A stretch of DNA of 64,000 nucleotides from a virus. The notes beneath the pieces were generated by a model, which ran no database searches, was not told the origin of the DNA, and worked only from the letters and a program-made list of their open reading frames with translations. The stretch lies in IMG/VR virus record IMGVR_UViG_3300032307_000731, positions 1 to 64,000 of that record. The stretch is one strand, 5' to 3'. The number at the start of each line of letters is the position of its first letter. Within the stretch, counting starts at the first letter, position 1. Below, in pieces: positions 5,843 to 15,614 of the stretch. A program made the translations under genes and the position numbers.

Positions 5843-8545
5843 ATGAAAACAAAATTTTTAGGAGCATTGCTATTAACATTAGCATTTTCGTTAGGAGCTT
5901 TCTCCCAAACAAAAGGAAAAGTAGTTGACCAATCTACAAATGAACCATTGGTCGGGGCTCATGTTCAGTTTAAAACTGAACATGCAACCACAGGTCTTGA
6001 AGGAGAATTCGAATTAAAGACCGCAAAAACTAATGATATTATTACAATATCTTTTTTAGGGTTCGGAAAGAAACAATATACTGTAAATGGTAATAACGTT
6101 TCAATTTCACTTATCCCTGAAGAAAATTCACTAGCAGAAGTTGTAGTTGTTGGTAAAGGGGTAATTGACGTTGCTCAAGGTCGTAAAACACCTATTGCAG
6201 TGTCAACCATCAAAATGGCTGAAATCCAATCTAAAATTGGTTCTAATGACATTACACAAACATTGGTTAACACACCATCAGTTTATGTTGCAGGTCAATC
6301 AGGTGGTTTTGGTGATTCAAGAATTTCGGTTCGTGGATTCCAACAAGATAACACAGCGTTCTTATTAAACGGACAACCAATTAATGGTATGGAAGATGGT
6401 AAGATGTATTGGTCGAATTGGTCAGGTATGGGAGATATCGCAAGTGCGATTCAAATCCAAAGAGGTTTAGGTTCTTCTAAACTAGCAATATCTTCAGTTG
6501 GAGGTACTGTGAACTTTATTACTAAGACTATCGATAAAAGAGAAGGTGGTTTTGTATCTACCGGTCTTGGTAATGACAATTATTTAAAAACAACAGCATC
6601 GTATAGTACAGGTCTAATGAAAAACGGATTGGCTGTTACTACAATGTTCTCACATTGGGAAGGTGATGGTTATAATGACGGGACTCAAGGACAAGGTCAA
6701 AACTATTTTATCTCATTAGGTTATAAATTAAATGACAAACATAATTTTAACTTCTTAATTACAGGTGCACCACAATGGCACAATCAAAACTTTAGTAAAA
6801 GAATTTCAGATTATTTAGGGTTCGGTAGAAAATACAACAATAACTATGGTTATTTAAACGGACAATTTTTGTCTGAAAGAGTAAACTTCTATCACAAACC
6901 GGTCGCGAATATTAACTGGGATTATAAGATTAGTGAAAAAACTAATTTATCTACAGTGTTATATGCATCTTGGGGTAGAGGTGGTGGAACCGGAAACTAT
7001 GGTGGTTCCGCTAATAAAAAATTCAAAACTGAATTAAACCCTTACACTAACCAAGTTCAAAACACATATATTGATTTTGACCAAATTTATGCAAACAATA
7101 GTAATCTTGCTAATGGTGCTGGAACATTTAATAATAGTTATTTAATTAGGTCATCAATGAATAACCATTCTTGGTATGGTGTTGTGTCTAACCTTAATAC
7201 AAAATTAAATGAAAACCTTAATTTAAATTTAGGGGTTGATTTAAGAACTTATGATGGTACACACTACAGACAAGTTAATAACTTTTTAGGTTTAACAAAC
7301 TTTACAGACTCAAGAAGATTAAGAGGAAGTAATCACCAAATGCAAGGTAGTAATGTTTTACAAACTGTAACAGAATCATTATCAACAAATCCTTGGGGCG
7401 CTTCATTTAACAATTTAAGTGAATCTCAAAGAATTGATTATGATTATAGTGAAACAATTAACTATGGTGGTATATTCGGACAATTAGAATATAGTAAAGA
7501 TGATTTCTCGGCATTCGTACAAGGGTCTTTATCAAATCAAACACACGTTAGATTTGATACGTATGATTACTTACCTGAATTTAAAGAATCTGAGAAAGTT
7601 GAAAATTTAGGATATAACCTTAAAGCTGGTGGTAGTTACTCAATTAATGACAAACACTCAGTCTATGTGAATACAGGGTTATATTCTCGTCAACCATACC
7701 ATGATAACATTTATTTGAACTTTACGAATGAAGTGAACCCATTAACATCAAATGAAAAAATATTTGGTTTAGAGGGTGGATATACATTCAAATCTAAATA
7801 TGTGAGTGGTAGTGTTAATGCTTACAGAACTTCTTGGAAAGATAGGGTTGTTTCGTCTTCAAGAGTGGTAACGTTAGCTACAGAGACAATCGGAACAACA
7901 GTGTTGACTCAAGGTGATTTAGTTTACAAATCTAATTTAGGTGTAGAACAAATTCATAATGGTATAGAATTAGATTTTATTGTAAGACCAATAAATAAAT
8001 TAGACATTAAAGGTTTTGCATCTATTGGTAATTGGGAATATAATGGTAGTTCAATAACTAGACAAACAGATGAAAATCAAAATTTATTAACAGAAACTTT
8101 AGTGGATGTTGATGGAGGTAAAGTTGGAGACGCGGCTCAAACTACTTGGGGATTAGGTGCTAAATATGAAGTATTAAGAGGTTTATCTATTGACGCTGAT
8201 TGGAGAACTTACGATGAGTTATATGCAAGCGTCGGTGCTGTTAAAGACAATTTATTATTACCAACGTATGATTTAGTTGACGCAGGTGTTTCTTATAAAT
8301 TATTATTAGGTAAAAACAAAAAAGATAATTTAACTTTTAGAGTAAATGTTAACAACGTATTTGATGAAGTTTATTTATCTGAATTATCAAGTAACATTAA
8401 AACAACTGACAATTTAAGTTCATCTAACCCATCATTAGGGACTTATCAATCAAATGGTAGAGTTTATAATGGAATTGCTGATGGTAACCAAGGGTTCTTC
8501 GGATTAGGTAGAACTTGGAACTTATCTTTACGTTACAATTTCTAA
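5843..8545 (+). CDS. TonB-dependent outer membrane receptor (full length)
   Basis: The protein has 900 residues and all parts of a Bacteroidota TonB-dependent receptor: a signal peptide (1-21, ending LGAFSQ); a carboxypeptidase-regulatory-like beta-sandwich (about 23-95, with GKVVDQSTNEPLVGAHV); a plug domain (about 113-225, with ISVRGFQQDNTAFLLNGQPI and SVGGTVNFITKTI); and a long beta-barrel that ends in the aromatic residue expected for BamA-dependent insertion (LSLRYNF). No frameshift is seen. Such receptors import siderophores, vitamins or glycans using TonB energy. The gene is unusual cargo in a phage. It is followed by a terminator and has no clear TAnnTTTG promoter upstream. The substrate cannot be read from the sequence. 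Confidence 0.93.
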   Translation: MKTKFLGALLLTLAFSLGAFSQTKGKVVDQSTNEPLVGAHVQFKTEHATTGLEGEFELKTAKTNDIITISFLGFGKKQYTVNGNNVSISLIPEENSLAEVVVVGKGVIDVAQGRKTPIAVSTIKMAEIQSKIGSNDITQTLVNTPSVYVAGQSGGFGDSRISVRGFQQDNTAFLLNGQPINGMEDGKMYWSNWSGMGDIASAIQIQRGLGSSKLAISSVGGTVNFITKTIDKREGGFVSTGLGNDNYLKTTASYSTGLMKNGLAVTTMFSHWEGDGYNDGTQGQGQNYFISLGYKLNDKHNFNFLITGAPQWHNQNFSKRISDYLGFGRKYNNNYGYLNGQFLSERVNFYHKPVANINWDYKISEKTNLSTVLYASWGRGGGTGNYGGSANKKFKTELNPYTNQVQNTYIDFDQIYANNSNLANGAGTFNNSYLIRSSMNNHSWYGVVSNLNTKLNENLNLNLGVDLRTYDGTHYRQVNNFLGLTNFTDSRRLRGSNHQMQGSNVLQTVTESLSTNPWGASFNNLSESQRIDYDYSETINYGGIFGQLEYSKDDFSAFVQGSLSNQTHVRFDTYDYLPEFKESEKVENLGYNLKAGGSYSINDKHSVYVNTGLYSRQPYHDNIYLNFTNEVNPLTSNEKIFGLEGGYTFKSKYVSGSVNAYRTSWKDRVVSSSRVVTLATETIGTTVLTQGDLVYKSNLGVEQIHNGIELDFIVRPINKLDIKGFASIGNWEYNGSSITRQTDENQNLLTETLVDVDGGKVGDAAQTTWGLGAKYEVLRGLSIDADWRTYDELYASVGAVKDNLLLPTYDLVDAGVSYKLLLGKNKKDNLTFRVNVNNVFDEVYLSELSSNIKTTDNLSSSNPSLGTYQSNGRVYNGIADGNQGFFGLGRTWNLSLRYNF

Positions 8546-8565
8546 TTAGAAATTAACATATAAAA

Positions 8566-8595
8566 TAAAACCCCCAAATAATGGGGGTTTTTTAT
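8566..8595. terminator. Bidirectional terminator
   Basis: AAAACCCCC-AAATAAT-GGGGGTTTTTT lies between the convergent genes ending at 8545 and 8598. Confidence 0.88.
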
Positions 8596-8597
8596 TT

Positions 8598-9281
8598 TTA
8601 ACAATATGGTGGTGAACACCTTTTTTTTCCGTCTAATCCGGGTTTAGTTCCTTTACACACTTGAACCGCATATCCATTCGCATATGCGCTAGGATACACA
8701 TCAAATTTTGATTTAGCTGCTGATTTACCTCTGGCACATAATTTAGTTCCGGTTTTCTTTTTACCCTCTGAAACTACAGGTTCACTTTGACGTTTTGCTT
8801 TATCAAGATAGTCATAAACTTTATCTCCGTACATTTGATAAATTTTCTTAATAAATTGAGCAGGACTCTTCCTAATATATCTAATAACATCATTAGGAAT
8901 ATACTGACCATATTTATCCCCAAATAAAGATTTTACTTGACGTTCTCTGTCACTTGTTGGTCTATCAGAGTCACTTGAATAATCTTGTTCATTAACATCT
9001 TCATAATCAATATATTCTTTTTTAGTTTCGTTCATTAAAAAATCGAATACTTGGTCCATATTATTTTTAGCTTCAGTTACGTGGTCATCTGCCCAATCAT
9101 GCCCCCCTTCATTAATAATTTCATCAATTTGTTGAGGGTCCATTTCTAACAATATTTCACATTGTCTTTTAATTTGTTGTAAATTACTAAAAAACATATA
9201 ATCTGCGACTTCTTGTTCTTTTAAAACTTTCTTTACGATTTTATTTAAATCGGATTCAGTTAATTTAATTATTTTTTTCAT
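8598..9281 (-). CDS. Tagged phage protein with FDVYPSAYAN cysteine domain
   Basis: The protein has 227 residues. It begins with an amphipathic segment (IKLTESDLNKIVKKVLKEQ), the clearest case of the terminal tag seen on several proteins here. The middle is acidic and helical. The C-terminal 50 residues hold a compact motif, LCARGKSAAKSKFDVYPSAY, then AVQVCKG and RCSPPYC, which I associate with small domains found in many large marine phages and giant viruses; its function is not established. The gene is the 3'-most of the minus-strand block and overlaps the next gene by one base. A virion role fits its baseplate neighbours. Confidence 0.65.
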   Translation of the reverse strand: MKKIIKLTESDLNKIVKKVLKEQEVADYMFFSNLQQIKRQCEILLEMDPQQIDEIINEGGHDWADDHVTEAKNNMDQVFDFLMNETKKEYIDYEDVNEQDYSSDSDRPTSDRERQVKSLFGDKYGQYIPNDVIRYIRKSPAQFIKKIYQMYGDKVYDYLDKAKRQSEPVVSEGKKKTGTKLCARGKSAAKSKFDVYPSAYANGYAVQVCKGTKPGLDGKKRCSPPYC

Positions 9282-10783
9282 TATTTTTGATTTACAATAT
9301 TAAAGGTTAATTGTTTCTTATAAGTATCTTTTTCACCTGAAGTGTTAACTTGGATGTCAACATAATACTCATTTGGTATTTTATCTCTCATATCAAACAT
9401 GAAATAATATTCAGTTGGTGTTCTGTTAATTGGGGTCCAATCTTGAACCATAACTTCTGTAGTTCCTTCTTTAACATATACTCTGTAATACGCTGATACG
9501 TCTAATAATAGTTGTTGTCCGGTGTATGCCTTTTTAATAGTTACACCAACTTTTCTAATATCACTATTAATAATTTTTTCGTTTTGTAATATACCATAAA
9601 AATCAAATCCAAATTTTTGAGGTTCTCTTGATACTGAACCTATTTGAATTCCTGAGGTATATTCTTGAAGAACAAATTGATTTTGAACATTAGGTATGTT
9701 TTGACCATTAATAGTTAATCCTGACCAAACATCATAATACAAACAAGGTGCAGGGCTACCTGTAAACCCATTAGGTATTATAACTTCATAAACACCTTTA
9801 GTTTTTAAACAAGTTGATAACGAAGTCATCCCACTAACCGCAACACCATCTCTATCTTCAATTCTAACAAAAGGGTTTGAATCTAAATTAACTGAATCAC
9901 CATTTTGATAGACATATAAATATAATTTATTTTCTTGGTTTTTTAAAAACTGATTCCTATCGTCTTGGATTAAATCGTCATAAGTTGTTTGTAAAAATGG
10001 TTGATAAAAAGTTTGTGTATGTCTTGAAAAGAATGCGACACTATAACTATCGGTTAATCCTGATATATTTTCAAGTTGTGGTAAATATGCTAATCCCCAT
10101 CCTGTGACACCGGTAATTGTTCCGTTTAATACCCCATTAATTTCATTAGACATATCCATAGATAAATCTTCATTTCCTAATTCAAAATGTTGTTGTGCAA
10201 CAATTGTAAGACCTGAGTAATTAACTTCACCTTGATTTTTGTTATCGTATATTCCGGGTTGAGACCAATTATTAATTGTTGTTGTTTGATACCAGTTTGA
10301 TGGTCTTGTTGAGAATGCTCGAGTATCAACATAAGTTAATGGTGTTGAGGTCCCATTGGCACTTCCTTTACTAAGGTTAAAATCATTATAATCGTATCCA
10401 ACACCTTCATCCCATAATTGTGGACCTCCGGTTGTTCCCGATATTTGTGGAATTCTAAACAATATTAAATCAAAAGATGTTGCTCTTCTTCTTTCATTTG
10501 TCATGAATGTATTTAATAATTCATTATCAAATGACGAAGTGTTAGTCATCTTTAATGTGTGAGTCATTGCCGAAGTACAACCTGTTGAAATAACCCCGGA
10601 CTGAATGTTTTCTATTAGGCTCGATAAATCTAAATCAAAGATATATCTTGTGTAACCAAAGTTAGGAACTATAATATCAGAGGCACCAAAATTCAACTCA
10701 ATAACAGGGTTCCTTCCTGTATTAACGTAAGAGTTTGAACTAATGGTGTTGTTTTTATCTATGTAAGACCTTAAAATTGACAT
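9281..10783 (-). CDS. Probable virion (baseplate or tail-associated) protein
   Basis: The protein has 500 residues, beta-rich and full of Ser, Thr, Asn and Gly, as in phage fibre or baseplate proteins. The N-terminus (SILRSYIDKNNTIS, then NPVIELNFG) resembles the attachment end of a virion protein. The C-terminal 120 residues look like an immunoglobulin-like or FN3-like beta-sandwich (VGVTIKKAY, then YYRVYVKEGTTEVMVQDW and YYVDIQVNTSGEKDTY). It shares an operon with the gp5-like protein at 10805. No exact T4 counterpart was recognised. Confidence 0.55.
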   Translation of the reverse strand: MSILRSYIDKNNTISSNSYVNTGRNPVIELNFGASDIIVPNFGYTRYIFDLDLSSLIENIQSGVISTGCTSAMTHTLKMTNTSSFDNELLNTFMTNERRRATSFDLILFRIPQISGTTGGPQLWDEGVGYDYNDFNLSKGSANGTSTPLTYVDTRAFSTRPSNWYQTTTINNWSQPGIYDNKNQGEVNYSGLTIVAQQHFELGNEDLSMDMSNEINGVLNGTITGVTGWGLAYLPQLENISGLTDSYSVAFFSRHTQTFYQPFLQTTYDDLIQDDRNQFLKNQENKLYLYVYQNGDSVNLDSNPFVRIEDRDGVAVSGMTSLSTCLKTKGVYEVIIPNGFTGSPAPCLYYDVWSGLTINGQNIPNVQNQFVLQEYTSGIQIGSVSREPQKFGFDFYGILQNEKIINSDIRKVGVTIKKAYTGQQLLLDVSAYYRVYVKEGTTEVMVQDWTPINRTPTEYYFMFDMRDKIPNEYYVDIQVNTSGEKDTYKKQLTFNIVNQK

Positions 10784-10796
10784 CTATCGTTTTAAT

Positions 10797-10804
10797 TATA
10801 AATA
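10797..10804 (-). promoter_or_regulatory. Candidate late promoter motif TATTTATA
   Basis: On the minus strand TATTTATA ends 13 bases before the start at 10783, in the short gap after the stop of the upstream gene. Confidence 0.45.
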
Positions 10805-12313
10805 TCAATTAAGTCGAATATTTGCATTAAGTATTTTAGTATATGCATTTTGTAGTTCCTGTAGGATATTTGAAACGTTTGAACCGTCTTCAGTTATACT
10901 GACTGGTGCTAACCCAGGATATGCGTGAGTATGACTAACCAAGAATCTAACAATCAAATTAATTAACTCTAAAAGTTCTTCACCACGAACCATACTTGAA
11001 GTATTTGGAATTATTTCATTTGCAAATACATCAGAAGAAATCCCATATAATGTGTCTTTTAAATTAATTTTGTTTTTACCCGGAATTTGAGAACTATTTG
11101 AAAGTAAAAATAAAGAATCACTACCTAACGCACCATAAGTTGTCATACCAACAATTTCTCTTGATTGAGGTACGACCACTTTTACAGGTGTTAATGGAGT
11201 TGTTAAACTAACCACATCTTGACTTATAATTATACCATAACCTCCTTGGTCAGCACTATTTAATTTAGTTGCTTTGTATATTTCTGAGACATTTTTAACT
11301 TCGGTGGAATTAGTCGACTTTAACTTATTATACATTAAATTTGTTGGTCTAAAAAATATTGGGAATTTTGTACCAACAGCTGGAAATAATCTATCACCGG
11401 TAGAACTAAAATTTTTAGAATTACAAGTTTTAATAAAATCATTTATGAATTTTATTGTATCAACCTTTGATAATAATGTGAATGGTTGTGTGTAAACTAA
11501 TTTTTTTAAATTTTCATTTACAACACTACCTACTGTTAAATTTTTGGTGTTAACCGATGAATCGGGTTTTAATTGATATAAATAAACCGAACCTGTAAAT
11601 TTATTTTGAGTATTTTCAGGGTTTGATAATGTCCATTCAATTAAATAATTATTTAAAATTACCCTGTCTTTAAATTCAAAATAAGTTTTAGGTGACAAAC
11701 TTTCTTTAGTACTACTAAAACGAGTCAATTGTAAATAACCTCTCTTTTCGTTACCTGTTGGTGGTATTGTTGGTTGTAAAGTATTATCAGTAAATTTACC
11801 AGCCCTTAATAAAACCTCATCTTGTTTTACAATTAAATCGGCACTACCACGGCCTAATATTGCATTATCACCTGGTTCAGGAAAAACCCCGTTAGATATT
11901 GAATTAGCTAAACTACCATCTTTATTTTTTAAATCTTGAGGATTTTGAATTTGTAACCCTGTACCGGTATGTACATTCGCACCAAAATTAAACTCACCAT
12001 ATGATGCTCTTGGACTTGAAAAACTATTTTGTATGTAATATTGATTTTGATATTTAAAATCTCTATTTACATAAAAAACTTGAATTAACTCATTTATTTT
12101 TGGTACTTGATAAACAAAATAAGGTAATAATGTATTAAAAACTAAAGGGTCTCTTGGGGACCATGGGTCTGTTTCAGGATTCCATTTTGGGCTATCAACA
12201 CTTTTTAATATGTCTTCGTAATTATCCGTAACAATTCTTGCCCTAACTCTTCCAAGCATTAGAGGGTCTTGATTATCTAATACAATACATTGAAAAAATA
12301 TTGGTCTACTCAT
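10805..12313 (-). CDS. Baseplate spike/hub protein with gp5-type OB fold
   Basis: The protein has 502 residues. The first 100 residues carry the OB-fold signature of phage baseplate spikes: VLDNQDPLMLGRVRARIV, then VPKINELIQVFYVNRDFKYQ and a YIQNSFSSP end, as in T4 gp5 and VgrG-like proteins. The remainder is beta-rich and ends in a helix with LVSHTHAYPG. No lysozyme domain, as found in T4 gp5, is visible. It should form the central spike or hub of the baseplate. It sits in a row of virion genes with 8-base overlap to the gene at 12306. Confidence 0.65.
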   Translation of the reverse strand: MSRPIFFQCIVLDNQDPLMLGRVRARIVTDNYEDILKSVDSPKWNPETDPWSPRDPLVFNTLLPYFVYQVPKINELIQVFYVNRDFKYQNQYYIQNSFSSPRASYGEFNFGANVHTGTGLQIQNPQDLKNKDGSLANSISNGVFPEPGDNAILGRGSADLIVKQDEVLLRAGKFTDNTLQPTIPPTGNEKRGYLQLTRFSSTKESLSPKTYFEFKDRVILNNYLIEWTLSNPENTQNKFTGSVYLYQLKPDSSVNTKNLTVGSVVNENLKKLVYTQPFTLLSKVDTIKFINDFIKTCNSKNFSSTGDRLFPAVGTKFPIFFRPTNLMYNKLKSTNSTEVKNVSEIYKATKLNSADQGGYGIIISQDVVSLTTPLTPVKVVVPQSREIVGMTTYGALGSDSLFLLSNSSQIPGKNKINLKDTLYGISSDVFANEIIPNTSSMVRGEELLELINLIVRFLVSHTHAYPGLAPVSITEDGSNVSNILQELQNAYTKILNANIRLN

Positions 12314-12518
12314 TGTTATTTCTTTCTTGGTATACTTTTAAAGTGTTATTGTATAATTCTTCTAATTTATCTAAATAACGAGTTGAATTAATAATGTTTT
12401 CTTTGGTACCTTCAAAATCTGAAGATAATAAATCCATAAATTCAACTAATTTTTGATTAGGTAAATTTTTAAGATTTTTTTGTTCTTTTATAATATTTTC
12501 AAATTCTTCTTTTTTCAT
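12306..12518 (-). CDS. Small coiled-coil protein
   Basis: The protein has 70 residues, nearly all helical and charged (KKEEFENIIKEQKNL, then YLDKLEELYNNTLKVYQE). It overlaps the start of the gp5-like gene and begins 2 bases after the gene at 12521 ends, so the three genes are probably translationally coupled. It may be a chaperone or assembly factor for the baseplate proteins on either side; that is inference from context. Confidence 0.6.
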   Translation of the reverse strand: MKKEEFENIIKEQKNLKNLPNQKLVEFMDLLSSDFEGTKENIINSTRYLDKLEELYNNTLKVYQERNNNE

Positions 12519-12520
12519 AT

Positions 12521-14650
12521 TTAATATGGTTTTCCTATTCCTGTGTATGGTGTTTTCATTACCACTTCAACTTTTTCGTTTTCAGCCCTTTCCGCACTTA
12601 CACCTCTATTTGACGCTAAATTATATATTAACATTAAATTTGGAGTACCATCAGGTAACGTTCCAGTAGGAATTCCGACCGCTTGTAAAAGTTGAATTGT
12701 GTTAATAGTTGCTCTTTCAGGTGAAAACCCTGGAAGAAAATCGGCAAATCTAACTAACGCTTCCGGTATCTCATTACGTGAAATTAATGGTTTAGGTCCA
12801 ATGTTATTTACTGCATCTAATAATGCAAGTATATTACTCATTAAAGACTTACATTTTCGATAATCATTTACTAATTGTGAGATTATTAAAACAATTCTTA
12901 TTAATTTTAAAATAATTGTATATTTTTTTAACCTATTTGATTTATTAACATCTGTAATAATAATTGAGACTAAATTCAATATATCTCTTTTTAATTCCTG
13001 AAATAATATTTTTAAAAATTCGTTATTAATTAAAGATATTGTTTGTATTGAAAATGTTCTAAATTTGTTTAAGAAATCTACCCCACTTGTAACAACATTA
13101 CTTGCACTACCACCAACTGTGTTACCGGATTGAATTACGGTATTAGCACTTGTAACATTTTGATTATACGTATATGTCGCAGCAGATTGTACCGTTGCCA
13201 TTAACGTATATAATGGTAATAACACTTTAGGTGATAAAACAGCCGATGCAACGGCCATAGGGATTTGTTTAAGAACATTTTTGTCAATGGCAACAGATGC
13301 GTTAAAATTAGAAGGTATCAATGGGTCCCATTTAGGATTTTGAGATATTGAGTCAATCATATTTGACATTGTTGCAACTTGTTGTTGAGTAGTTTGACCA
13401 CTCAACTCATCTCTAAAATTAATAAGTTGGTCAACTAATACCTGAGAATCTACGGGTAATTTTACGTTCTCACAATCCTTAAATTCCATAACACCATTTT
13501 GGACATTAGAAACTTCATTATCGATATTTCGTAAATCAACTTCAGTAAATTCAAAAAAACTATCATCAACACCATCTAATTCCGCAATTTTTGCAGTACC
13601 ACTAACATCTATTTCTTGTCTTGAGTCGAAACACAATCCTAAAATTCTTTGTGCTATTATATAGAATTTTGATTGTGATGATAACGGACCACTACCAATT
13701 TGAGAATTAATACTAACCGCACCGGACAATAGATTAATTAATCTCATCTGAATATCGGTTGAATCAACTAATTTAATTGTGCTATAATAATCAGATAAAA
13801 ACTCTCCAACATTGTTTGAGACATTCCCATTGTTATCCAATCTATCTATTAATGCAACACGATAAAAATTACCTGTTAACCCTAAATTATTAGTTGTAGT
13901 ATATTGTAAGTCAAATAAATTTCTACCGGATTTCCCTTTATATATTTGACCATTAATTTGACCAAAAGATTGATTAGAATATTGGGATTCCGTTAAAACG
14001 TATAATTGTTTATTCATTGGAAACGCTTTAGTACCACCATAAGGTCTAAAAATAGGACTTGAAGATGGTTGGTCTGTTTCATAAAAAATTTTACCAAAAG
14101 CAGTATTAGGTGATAATTTTAAACTCGAACCAAAATCAATTGATTCTATTGGGATATAAATTCCTTCACCCGCAGGTAATGTTGATAATGGTGTAATATT
14201 AGGGTTAAAATTAACCGAAAGACCTTTATAAGTTTGTTCTTGAGAACAACCTAACGCCTTTATTGTTTGTTCTTTAACAATACCGGCAATTTTTGGTTCT
14301 ATTTTTGCTGCAACTTCTAATACTTTAGCTCTAAGATATTTAGTAGTTTCAGAACCATTACCTCGTGTTTCTCCTAAAAAATCTAATAATTTGTCGGTTG
14401 AATTTGGAGGGTCTTTTAAATAACGTTTTTGTAGGTCTTTGATTTTATCAAGTTGCGTAGCTAATTGAGCGGTAGATTTAGATAATGAGTCTCCATTTGT
14501 TTTTCTTAATTGTGTTTCTGCACCAGAGACTTCTCTATATGTTTTATATGCTTTTATTCTAGCAGCAATAGATTCTTCCGAATTATTTAAATCGACCATC
14601 CCATTGCTATTTCCACCTCCACCTCCTCCGTATGATAAAGTTTGTTGCAT
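12521..14650 (-). CDS. Large virion protein, probably baseplate
   Basis: The protein has 709 residues. It starts with a Gly-rich stretch, followed by a helical region (residues 25-130, KTYREVSGAETQLRK and on), a beta-rich middle (150-370) and a long hydrophobic helical region (about 460-640, with VASAVLSPKVLLPLYTLMA and TIILKLIRIVLIISQLV). The hydrophobic helices could be a membrane-interacting or tape-like segment. No known domain was recognised. Its place between the coiled-coil genes at 12306 and 14652 and near the gp5-like gene supports a baseplate or tail role. Confidence 0.5.
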   Translation of the reverse strand: MQQTLSYGGGGGGNSNGMVDLNNSEESIAARIKAYKTYREVSGAETQLRKTNGDSLSKSTAQLATQLDKIKDLQKRYLKDPPNSTDKLLDFLGETRGNGSETTKYLRAKVLEVAAKIEPKIAGIVKEQTIKALGCSQEQTYKGLSVNFNPNITPLSTLPAGEGIYIPIESIDFGSSLKLSPNTAFGKIFYETDQPSSSPIFRPYGGTKAFPMNKQLYVLTESQYSNQSFGQINGQIYKGKSGRNLFDLQYTTTNNLGLTGNFYRVALIDRLDNNGNVSNNVGEFLSDYYSTIKLVDSTDIQMRLINLLSGAVSINSQIGSGPLSSQSKFYIIAQRILGLCFDSRQEIDVSGTAKIAELDGVDDSFFEFTEVDLRNIDNEVSNVQNGVMEFKDCENVKLPVDSQVLVDQLINFRDELSGQTTQQQVATMSNMIDSISQNPKWDPLIPSNFNASVAIDKNVLKQIPMAVASAVLSPKVLLPLYTLMATVQSAATYTYNQNVTSANTVIQSGNTVGGSASNVVTSGVDFLNKFRTFSIQTISLINNEFLKILFQELKRDILNLVSIIITDVNKSNRLKKYTIILKLIRIVLIISQLVNDYRKCKSLMSNILALLDAVNNIGPKPLISRNEIPEALVRFADFLPGFSPERATINTIQLLQAVGIPTGTLPDGTPNLMLIYNLASNRGVSAERAENEKVEVVMKTPYTGIGKPY

Positions 14651-14651
14651 A

Positions 14652-15017
14652 TTATTTCATTTTATAATTTTCTAAATCATCTGAAACATCTTTGTCGATA
14701 AGATTATTTAATAAATCTTCGTCCAAATCGGCCATTGAAAATGATTCGGTATTATTATTGGATTTTTCCCAAATACTTGATTGTAATTTAGAAAGACTAA
14801 TTTTCTTTTCAACACAATCATTAACTATTTTTTGTTGTTTTTCAATTACAGGTCCAATAGTTATCATGTCAGCAGGGTCTTTCAACATTGCTAACATTTT
14901 GTTTTGGATTCTAATTGCAGTCTGTCTTTGCTCAACAAGTTCATTATAGATTTCTTGCATAAGCGATAATATAGAATCTTTGGAAAAATTAATTTCTTTT
15001 CTAGTTGGTCTTGCCAT
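14652..15017 (-). CDS. Helical small protein next to baseplate genes
   Basis: The protein has 121 residues. It is predicted mostly helical (SILSLMQEIYNELVEQRQTA, then VIEKQQKIVNDCVEKKISL) with an acidic C-terminus (DLDEDLLNNLIDKDVSDDLE). No family is known to me. It precedes the 709-residue virion protein by one base, which implies coupled expression and perhaps a partner or chaperone role. Confidence 0.55.
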   Translation of the reverse strand: MARPTRKEINFSKDSILSLMQEIYNELVEQRQTAIRIQNKMLAMLKDPADMITIGPVIEKQQKIVNDCVEKKISLSKLQSSIWEKSNNNTESFSMADLDEDLLNNLIDKDVSDDLENYKMK

Positions 15018-15021
15018 GATA

Positions 15022-15028
15022 ATAAATA
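15022..15028 (-). promoter_or_regulatory. Candidate late promoter motif TATTTAT
   Basis: On the minus strand TATTTAT ends 4 bases before the start at 15017. If this is a -10-like element, the transcript would be nearly leaderless or the true start may lie further in. Confidence 0.4.
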
Positions 15029-15043
15029 CCTTTTAATTAATTT

Positions 15044-15613
15044 TTATTCTTTAGTAGCTAAATACCATCCATAAGGTTCATAAATTGAAACAACTTTAAA
15101 ACCTGAATTTTTTAATAAATTTAAAGACGATTCTGTTAAATTTTTATATTTAGGATTTAACCAATCGTGAAAACTAACCGCGATTTGGTCAATTTGATTA
15201 AAGTCATCTGTATCCATACTATTCAGTAATGTATATTCAGAACCTTCAATATTTAATTTCAATATTGAAATTTTATCTATATTAAATTTTTTACAAAAAG
15301 TTTTCCAAGATAACATTTGTGATTTTTTAATTGTGTCATCGTCTGAGTGGTTATCAACAGATAATGAAATACCATCACCTGTTACCGGTAATTCACAATT
15401 AAATGGGCCTAAAAGACCTTTAAACATTTCGACACCATCAGGTATTCTTTCTTCTAAAGGGTCGATACCAATTATTCTCTTTTTCCCAATTAAAGAATGT
15501 GACCAATCCCACATATAACATCCTACATCAACAATACAACCATCATGTTCAAACGCTCTTTTATCTATCTGAGACCAACCTAATCCAGGTATTGTTTCTA
15601 TTAAATTTTTCAT
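15044..15613 (-). CDS. FkbM-type SAM-dependent methyltransferase
   Basis: The protein has 189 residues, compact for this family. Motif I is IVDVGCYMWDWS (SAM binding, about residues 27-38), followed by IIGIDPLEERIPDG (acidic residue binding the ribose). The FkbM signature SILKLNIEGSEYTLL is near residue 117, with QIAVSFHDW after it. FkbM proteins O-methylate sugars or small molecules, so a role in capping or altering glycans made by the surrounding glycosyltransferases is likely. It lies between the baseplate block and the sigma factor gene. Confidence 0.8.
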   Translation of the reverse strand: MKNLIETIPGLGWSQIDKRAFEHDGCIVDVGCYMWDWSHSLIGKKRIIGIDPLEERIPDGVEMFKGLLGPFNCELPVTGDGISLSVDNHSDDDTIKKSQMLSWKTFCKKFNIDKISILKLNIEGSEYTLLNSMDTDDFNQIDQIAVSFHDWLNPKYKNLTESSLNLLKNSGFKVVSIYEPYGWYLATKE

Positions 15614-15614
15614 A

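Noticed and set aside
5843-8545. The receptor gene as host DNA joined by misassembly
   Set aside because: The flanking genes on both sides are phage-type and the terminator-bounded layout matches the other cargo genes. Read coverage would be needed for proof.
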